Assembly (NCBI GenBank): GCA_946055175.1
Contig: CAMGET010000024.1
Coordinates: forward strand, 1 to 9,891
Reading direction: 5' to 3'
From: an uncultured Roseburia sp.
GTDB lineage: Bacteria > Bacillota > Clostridia > Lachnospirales > Lachnospiraceae
DNA length: 9,891 nucleotides
Numbering within the stretch: position 1 is the stretch's first letter; every line of letters begins with the position of its first letter. The notes beneath the pieces were generated by a model. That model was not told the DNA's origin, ran no database searches, and was given only the letters and a program-made list of their open reading frames with translations. Both the position numbers and the translations under genes were made by a program. Positions 6,050 through 9,891 of this stretch are shown one piece after another.

Positions 6050-7408
6050 TTATAAGAAGAAATATTTCAAAATAAATAATACTGCAAGTACATACATAAG
6101 TGGTGTAACCTTCTTTGCCTTACCCGTCACAAGATTGATTACAACATAAGAAATAACACCTACTGCAATACCTTCTGAAATGCTATATGTTAATGGCATT
6201 GTAACTAAGCAAAGGTATGCCGGAACAGATTCTGTAATATCATCAAAGCGAATCTCTACAACTGCTGAAATCATTAAGAATCCAACATAGATTAAAGCCG
6301 GAGCTGTTGCAAAGCTTGGAATCGTACAGAAAATTGGTGCAAGGAAAATAGAAACCAGGAATAAGAAACCTGTTACTACAGATGCTAAACCTGTTCTTGC
6401 GCCTTCTGCTACACCGGCTGAGCTTTCTACGAATGTTGTGGTTGTAGAAGTACCAAGTACAGCACCTGCGCTAGTTGCAACAGCGTCTGCAAAAAGTACC
6501 TGTTTGATACGTGGAAGCTTGCCTTCTTTGTCTAACATGTTTGCTTTGTTTGCTACGCCGATTACGGTTCCTAATGTATCAAACATATCTACAAATAAGA
6601 ATGCAAAGATAATGATAATAAAATCAGAAATACGTACAGCGCTAAAATCTGTCTTGAAGCACTGTCCAAAAGTCTGTCCAATTGCACCTAAGTTAAAGCT
6701 TGACCATGATGGGAATAAAGAATAGAAGCCTGCATTCACATCTACTACATATAAACCTGTCAACTGGCAAATCATACCAGCAAACCATGTTATTAAAATA
6801 CCGATTAAGATTGCACCTTTTACTTTCTTCTCGCTTAAGATTGCAATTAATAATAAGCCAAACACTGCAAGAAGTGCGGTAATGCCTACCGTGTTAAAGT
6901 TTTCTTTAAAGTTAACGATTGTAACAAGTGTTGCATCACTGTTTACGACCAATTTTGCATTCTGTAAACCAATAAATGCAACGAACATACCGATACCAAC
7001 AGATACACCCTTCTTTAACTGAAGCGGAATGGCATTAAAGATTGCTTCACGTACATTTGTTAAGGATAATACAATGAAGATTAAACCTTCTACAAATACT
7101 GCCAATAATGCAAACTGCCATGAGTATCCCATCTGTCCGCAAACAGTGTATGCAAAGTAAGCATTGAGGCCAAGACCCGGAGCTAATGCGAATGGATAAT
7201 TTGCATATAATGCCATAATCATAGTTCCGATAAAGGAAGCAATTGCAGTTGCCATAAGAATCGCATTCTTATCCATACCGGATGCTGACAAAATACTTGG
7301 ATTTACCGCTAAAATATAAGCCATTGTCATGAAAGTAGTGATGCCCCCAATGACTTCTGTTTTTACGGTAGTGTTGTTTTCCTTAAGTTTAAACATTTTC
7401 TCTAACAT
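6050..7408 (-). CDS. NCS2/AzgA-family purine (hypoxanthine/guanine/adenine) permease
   Basis: 452 residues, strongly hydrophobic with about 12-14 membrane segments. It belongs to the AzgA/PbuG/PbuO branch of nucleobase:cation symporters, which import purine bases driven by proton or sodium gradients. Diagnostic motifs are VNPSIL at 35-40, APGLGLNAYF at 76-85, FVDMFDTLGT at 272-281 and GTSTTTTFVESSAGVAEG at 319-336. The length is normal and complete. ATG 7408 has GGGGAG seven bases upstream. It starts 23 bases after the buk stop with no hairpin between, so it is probably read from the ptb-buk promoter as well. Many Firmicute genes of this type sit behind a guanine riboswitch; none can fit here. 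Which purine it carries cannot be settled from sequence. Confidence 0.93.
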   Translation of the reverse strand: MLEKMFKLKENNTTVKTEVIGGITTFMTMAYILAVNPSILSASGMDKNAILMATAIASFIGTMIMALYANYPFALAPGLGLNAYFAYTVCGQMGYSWQFALLAVFVEGLIFIVLSLTNVREAIFNAIPLQLKKGVSVGIGMFVAFIGLQNAKLVVNSDATLVTIVNFKENFNTVGITALLAVFGLLLIAILSEKKVKGAILIGILITWFAGMICQLTGLYVVDVNAGFYSLFPSWSSFNLGAIGQTFGQCFKTDFSAVRISDFIIIIFAFLFVDMFDTLGTVIGVANKANMLDKEGKLPRIKQVLFADAVATSAGAVLGTSTTTTFVESSAGVAEGARTGLASVVTGFLFLVSIFLAPIFCTIPSFATAPALIYVGFLMISAVVEIRFDDITESVPAYLCLVTMPLTYSISEGIAVGVISYVVINLVTGKAKKVTPLMYVLAVLFILKYFFL

Positions 7409-7431
7409 ATTCTATCTCCCCATTATATCTA

Positions 7432-8499
7432 TTAGTATACCATCGCTTTTTCTTCCCCATTTAATACACGAAGGCCGCCCTGCACCAGTGCAAGGAGTTC
7501 ATCTTCACCCGGATATACTGTAATCGGAGCAATCCATTCTGTTTTTTCCTTAATTGCTTTGATAACCGCGTCCCCATAAGCAATACCGCCTGTAAGAATA
7601 ATCTGGTCGATTTTACCATTTAATACACAGGCCATGGAACCGATATCTTTGCACACCTGGAAAATGAACGCATCAAATAATTCCTGTGCTTTTTCACTTC
7701 CCTCTGAAGCCATTTTTTGTACTTCTCGCATATCATTTGTTCCGAGGTATGCATTAAAGCCACCCTTACCAACGATTTTGCTGTATACTTCTTTTTCTGT
7801 ATATTTTCCGGAGAAGCACATCTTAATCAATGCACCGGACGGAACCGCACCTGCCCGCTCCGGAGAGAATGCGCCATCACCGTCTAAAGCGTTGAATACG
7901 TCGATGACTCTGCCCTTTTCATGTGCACCGACGGAAACACCGCCCCCCATATGTACCACTACTAAATTTAATTCATCATAAGGTCTGCCAACCTCTTTTG
8001 CATAACGCTTTGCAACTGCTTTCTGATTCAATGCATGGAAGACACTGGTTCTTGGAAGCTCCGGCACACCGGAATATCTTGCAATCGGAATTAACTCATC
8101 TACTACAACCGGATCAACAATATAAGAAGGAACACCAATTTCATCTCCGATTTCTCTCGCAAGAATGCCGCCTAAGTTGGAAGCATGCTGTCCCTGCTTA
8201 CCAATCTTTAAATCCTCTAACAGGTCATCTGTCACTGCGTAGGTACCACCCGGAATCGGTTTTAACATACCACCGCGGCCAACAACCATGTTCAAGGAAT
8301 GAATATCAAAATTCTTCTCCTTTAAAAGGTTTGTAATAATCTCTTTACGAAAGTCCTTCTGGTCTACGATAGATGCGTAGCGACTGATTTCCTCAGTGGA
8401 ATGTCTTAAGGTTTCTTCAAATAAAAGTGTCTCATCCTCAAATACACCGATTTTGGTGGAGGTAGAACCCGGATTAATAATCAAGCTTTTGATAGACAT
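7432..8499 (-). CDS. buk: Butyrate kinase
   Basis: Catalyses butyryl phosphate + ADP to butyrate + ATP, the ATP-yielding last step of butyrate fermentation, in the cytoplasm. 355 residues, the usual Buk length (acetate kinases are near 400). ASKHA-fold signatures are INPGSTSTK at 8-16 (phosphate loop), HALNQKA at 155-161, [11 protein letters not shown] at 183-193 and the ATP-binding ILTGGIAYG at 301-309, with the Buk-typical YPGEDEL at 329-335. It begins 17 bases after the ptb stop with TAGGAGGA as ribosome binding site, and ends in two successive stop codons (TAA TAG). Pairing with ptb makes butyrate the likely substrate. Branched-chain or other short acyl phosphates (isobutyrate, isovalerate) are possible, as with Buk enzymes in Bacillus-type bkd operons, but no bkd genes are present here. 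Confidence 0.96.
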   Translation of the reverse strand: MSIKSLIINPGSTSTKIGVFEDETLLFEETLRHSTEEISRYASIVDQKDFRKEIITNLLKEKNFDIHSLNMVVGRGGMLKPIPGGTYAVTDDLLEDLKIGKQGQHASNLGGILAREIGDEIGVPSYIVDPVVVDELIPIARYSGVPELPRTSVFHALNQKAVAKRYAKEVGRPYDELNLVVVHMGGGVSVGAHEKGRVIDVFNALDGDGAFSPERAGAVPSGALIKMCFSGKYTEKEVYSKIVGKGGFNAYLGTNDMREVQKMASEGSEKAQELFDAFIFQVCKDIGSMACVLNGKIDQIILTGGIAYGDAVIKAIKEKTEWIAPITVYPGEDELLALVQGGLRVLNGEEKAMVY

Positions 8500-8516
8500 C
8501 GCAACATCCTCCTATA

Positions 8517-9437
8517 TTAGTTATTTTTCTTCATTTCTTCCGCAACCACTGCTGCAAGTGCAATGGAGTTTACTTTTGTTTCAAATGTATCAGAACGGCT
8601 GGTTAAAATACAAGGAACCTTGGTTCCGGTTAAGATACAGCCGTTTTTGGCACCTTCCACACGTACCATGACTTTATAAACAAGGTTTCCCGCATGGATA
8701 TCCGGGAATAATAAGACATCTGCATCACCCTGGATTTTACGGTCTGTTGCACCTTTATGTTTTGCCGCCTTCGGGTCAATAGCGAGGTCAAGAGAAAGCG
8801 GGCCGTCGACGATACAACCCGTAATTTTTCCTTCTTCATTCATCTTTGTAAGCTCTGCCGCTTCTAATGTTACAGGCATCTTTGGATTAATTACCTCGAC
8901 TGCTGCAAGCGGTGCAACCTTAGGCATATCGATACCGCAGGCATTACATACCGGAACGGTATTATTGATGATGCTGACCTTATCCTCAAGTGTAGGATAA
9001 GTCATAAATGCAACGTCTGTTAAAAACAGAAGCTGTTCTACACCAGGAACATCGAATACTGCCACATGGGATAACGGGCCACCGGTGCGAAGTCCTACCT
9101 CTTTATCTAACACACTCTTTAAGAAGTTCTTTGAATCAATTAAGCCCTTCATATACATATCAGCTTTTCCATCATGTGCAAGCTTTACTGCTTTAAGGGA
9201 AGCTGCAATCATATCCGGCTCGTCAATAATCTCATAACCGGTCAAGTCCATGTCGATACTAGCTGCAATTTCTCTGATTTTTGCTTCGTCACCAACTAAG
9301 ATTGCATTGGCAATTCCTTTTTCCTTCGCTTCGCGCACTGCCTCAAGTACTGCATCGTCCTGTGCAACTGAAACAGCAACTGTTTTCATTTCGCACTCTT
9401 TCACCTTTGAGATGATTTCATCAAAACTCTTGCTCAT
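8517..9437 (-). CDS. ptb: Phosphate butyryltransferase
   Basis: Transfers the butyryl group from CoA to phosphate, giving butyryl phosphate for Buk. 306 residues, the normal length for Ptb (phosphotransacetylases are longer and differ at these motifs). It shows the phosphate acyltransferase layout of two alpha/beta lobes: MYMKGLIDSKNFLKSVLD at about 94-111, the LRTGGPLSHVAVFD region, the DGPLSLDLAID segment in the middle, and a C-terminal VPCILTSRSDTFETKVNS block typical of the Ptb/Pta active site. The ATG at 9437 follows GAGAGGAAAAGAAA. First gene of ptb-buk-(permease). The organism therefore makes butyrate by the kinase route, whether or not it also has a butyryl-CoA:acetate CoA-transferase elsewhere. 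Confidence 0.95.
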   Translation of the reverse strand: MSKSFDEIISKVKECEMKTVAVSVAQDDAVLEAVREAKEKGIANAILVGDEAKIREIAASIDMDLTGYEIIDEPDMIAASLKAVKLAHDGKADMYMKGLIDSKNFLKSVLDKEVGLRTGGPLSHVAVFDVPGVEQLLFLTDVAFMTYPTLEDKVSIINNTVPVCNACGIDMPKVAPLAAVEVINPKMPVTLEAAELTKMNEEGKITGCIVDGPLSLDLAIDPKAAKHKGATDRKIQGDADVLLFPDIHAGNLVYKVMVRVEGAKNGCILTGTKVPCILTSRSDTFETKVNSIALAAVVAEEMKKNN

Positions 9438-9477
9438 TTTCTTTTCCTCTCATTATTCTTTGTTTCATTTTTATTTG

Positions 9478-9505
9478 GTCGGCCGGACGCACCTGCCCTG
9501 TCGGC
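9478..9505 (-). repeat. GC-rich leader patch with a direct hexamer repeat upstream of ptb
   Basis: In an otherwise AT-rich leader about 28 bases are strongly GC-rich. GCCGAC occurs twice on the minus strand (9505-9500 and 9483-9478), 22 bases apart, close to two helical turns. CCGAC and GTCCGG can also form a small stem with one bulged C and an 11-base loop. It lies between the candidate promoter and the ptb ribosome binding site. Function unknown. Confidence 0.35.
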
Positions 9506-9508
9506 TGT

Positions 9509-9526
9509 TTGTTAAAATAATAACAC
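9509..9526. promoter_or_regulatory. Candidate Rex (NADH-sensing repressor) operator in front of ptb-buk
   Basis: The plus strand reads TTGTTAAAATAATAACAC, compared with the Rex consensus TTGTTAANNNNTTAACAA. The left half matches 7 of 7 and the right half 5 of 7. The core is an exact inverted repeat TGTTA-N6-TAACA with the spacing Rex requires. It covers the candidate ptb -10 (9517-9522), where a repressor would block transcription. Rex control of fermentation genes is well known in clostridia; no rex gene is in this window. Confidence 0.55.
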
Positions 9527-9545
9527 TCTACCATAAAAAAAGCAA
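9517..9545 (-). promoter_or_regulatory. Candidate promoter of ptb-buk
   Basis: On the minus strand TTGCTT (9545-9540) and TATTAT (9522-9517, 5 of 6 to consensus) are 17 bases apart. The -35 lies inside the 3' arm of the upstream gene's terminator and is weak (TTG only). Transcription would begin near 9510, giving a leader of about 73 bases before the ptb ATG. The overlap with the Rex-like repeat supports it, but the match alone is modest. Confidence 0.4.
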
Positions 9546-9568
9546 TTGCCGAAAAGACAATTGCTTTT
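9535..9568. terminator. Rho-independent terminator of the GPH transporter gene
   Basis: On the minus strand AAAAGCAATTG (9568-9558) pairs with CAATTGCTTTT (9548-9538) around a nine-base loop and is followed by a run of seven T (9541-9535). It begins eight bases after the transporter stop codon. The near symmetry means it could also stop plus-strand transcripts. Confidence 0.85.
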
Positions 9569-9575
9569 AATTTCT

Positions 9576-9890
9576 TTATTTCTTTTTCATCTTTGCAATT
9601 TCTTCTAATTTTGCATCCGTTAAAATGTATTTCTTTGCAAACAGGATGAGTGCTGCAATCAGCCCAATGACTGGCAATGCAGACATTGCAAAACGCAGTC
9701 CCATCACATTAGCTTCCTTAGACACCTCAACTACCACATCTGAAGTATCATTGCTTAAGTTACAAATGGTCAGACAGATAGAAGCAATAAATGCAGATAC
9801 GCCGGAAGCTAATTTTACTACGAACGTCTGCATGGAGAAAATCACGCTTTCATCACGTCTTCCATTTTTTACCTCGCCATAGTCTACGGT
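9576..9890 (-). CDS. C-terminal end of a GPH-family (MelB-like) sugar:cation symporter, cut by window edge
   Basis: 104 C-terminal residues are visible; the gene starts beyond the right edge. The fragment begins TVDYGEVKNGRRDE-like (seen: TVDYGEVKNGRDES) and continues VIFSMQTFVVKLASGVSAFI. This is the conserved region in the C-terminal half of glycoside-pentoside-hexuronide:cation symporters of the major facilitator superfamily, where the ADTVEYGEWKTG-type motif normally stands. A last membrane segment, at about 19-41 residues before a short charged tail (KMKKK), follows. Such carriers import glycosides, pentoses or hexuronides with sodium or protons. The substrate cannot be told. A GTG at 9845 could be taken as a start, but the frame stays open with family-matching sequence to the edge, so the gene is partial, not small. 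Confidence 0.88.
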   Translation of the reverse strand, partial: TVDYGEVKNGRRDESVIFSMQTFVVKLASGVSAFIASICLTICNLSNDTSDVVVEVSKEANVMGLRFAMSALPVIGLIAALILFAKKYILTDAKLEEIAKMKKK

Positions 9891-9891
9891 A

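Noticed and set aside
7409..7431. Guanine-type riboswitch in front of the NCS2 permease
   Set aside because: Only 23 bases lie between the genes and no purine-aptamer core is visible there; the upstream bases are coding sequence of buk.
7422..7450. Perfect TATAAT (minus strand, 7427-7422) between buk and the purine permease as a promoter
   Set aside because: There is no -35 at 16-18 bases (AAAAGC at 17) and no TG extension, and the start of transcription would fall after the GGGGAG ribosome binding site, giving an untranslatable leader.
7634..8671. Plus-strand open frames opposite buk and ptb (7634-7981, 7923-8336, 8396-8671)
   Set aside because: They are antisense shadows of two well-identified enzymes, with no start signals or domain-like composition.
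9576..9845. A separate small 89-residue membrane protein starting at GTG 9845
   Set aside because: The same frame continues to the window edge with GPH-symporter sequence (TVDYGEVKNG), so this is the tail of a longer gene.
1..9891. Mobile element, defence island, CRISPR array or phage remnant
   Set aside because: I found no transposase, integrase, terminal repeats, spacer-repeat pattern or toxin-antitoxin genes; apart from the gaps described, coding density is high with ordinary metabolic, envelope and sporulation genes.

Overview
The window reads as chromosomal DNA of a spore-forming, butyrate-producing anaerobic Firmicute, most likely a Lachnospiraceae-type Clostridium relative such as Coprococcus. 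The reasons are a SpoVT regulator very close to the Bacillus subtilis protein, a ptb-buk pair for butyrate formation, moderately AT-rich DNA, and strong AGGAGG-type ribosome binding sites. The taxon is inferred from gene content only; no rRNA or other marker is present. I see no insertion sequence, phage gene, CRISPR array, tRNA or rRNA.

Left part (1-4268, all minus strand): an apparent three-gene operon. It runs from a sigma-A-type promoter (4175-4203) through a YhaO/SbcD-like metallophosphoesterase (3072-4142) and a short YhaN/Rad50-like ATPase with a membrane hairpin (1591-3081) to a class A penicillin-binding protein (from 1579, running off the left edge). The first two genes overlap by 10 bases. 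The third starts 11 bases after the second ends, with its ribosome binding site touching the stop codon. This ties a putative membrane-tethered Mre11-Rad50-type complex to a cell-wall synthase and is the most unusual arrangement in the window.

Middle part (4222-6032): spoVT (minus) and an NAD(P)-binding SDR-family protein (plus) are divergently transcribed from a shared intergenic region. It carries a sigma-G-like promoter for spoVT and an extended -10 promoter for the SDR gene. spoVT probably starts at a TTG (4817) rather than the upstream ATG. Hairpin terminators close both genes, and the one at 5995-6032 can serve both converging units.

Right part (6050-9891, all minus strand): the end of a GPH-family sugar symporter (from the right edge to 9576) and its terminator, then ptb (phosphate butyryltransferase), buk (butyrate kinase) and an NCS2/AzgA-type purine permease with short gaps (17 and 23 bases) and no terminator between them. 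Ptb and Buk turn butyryl-CoA into butyrate with ATP formation. In front of ptb lies a candidate promoter whose -10 is covered by an inverted repeat fitting the NADH/NAD+-sensing repressor Rex. This suggests redox control of butyrate production.

Most of the window is ordinary core-genome content. The points worth checking are the compact membrane-anchored YhaO/YhaN pair coupled to a PBP, the Rex-like operator on ptb, the purine permease attached to the butyrate genes, and the spoVT start and promoter.
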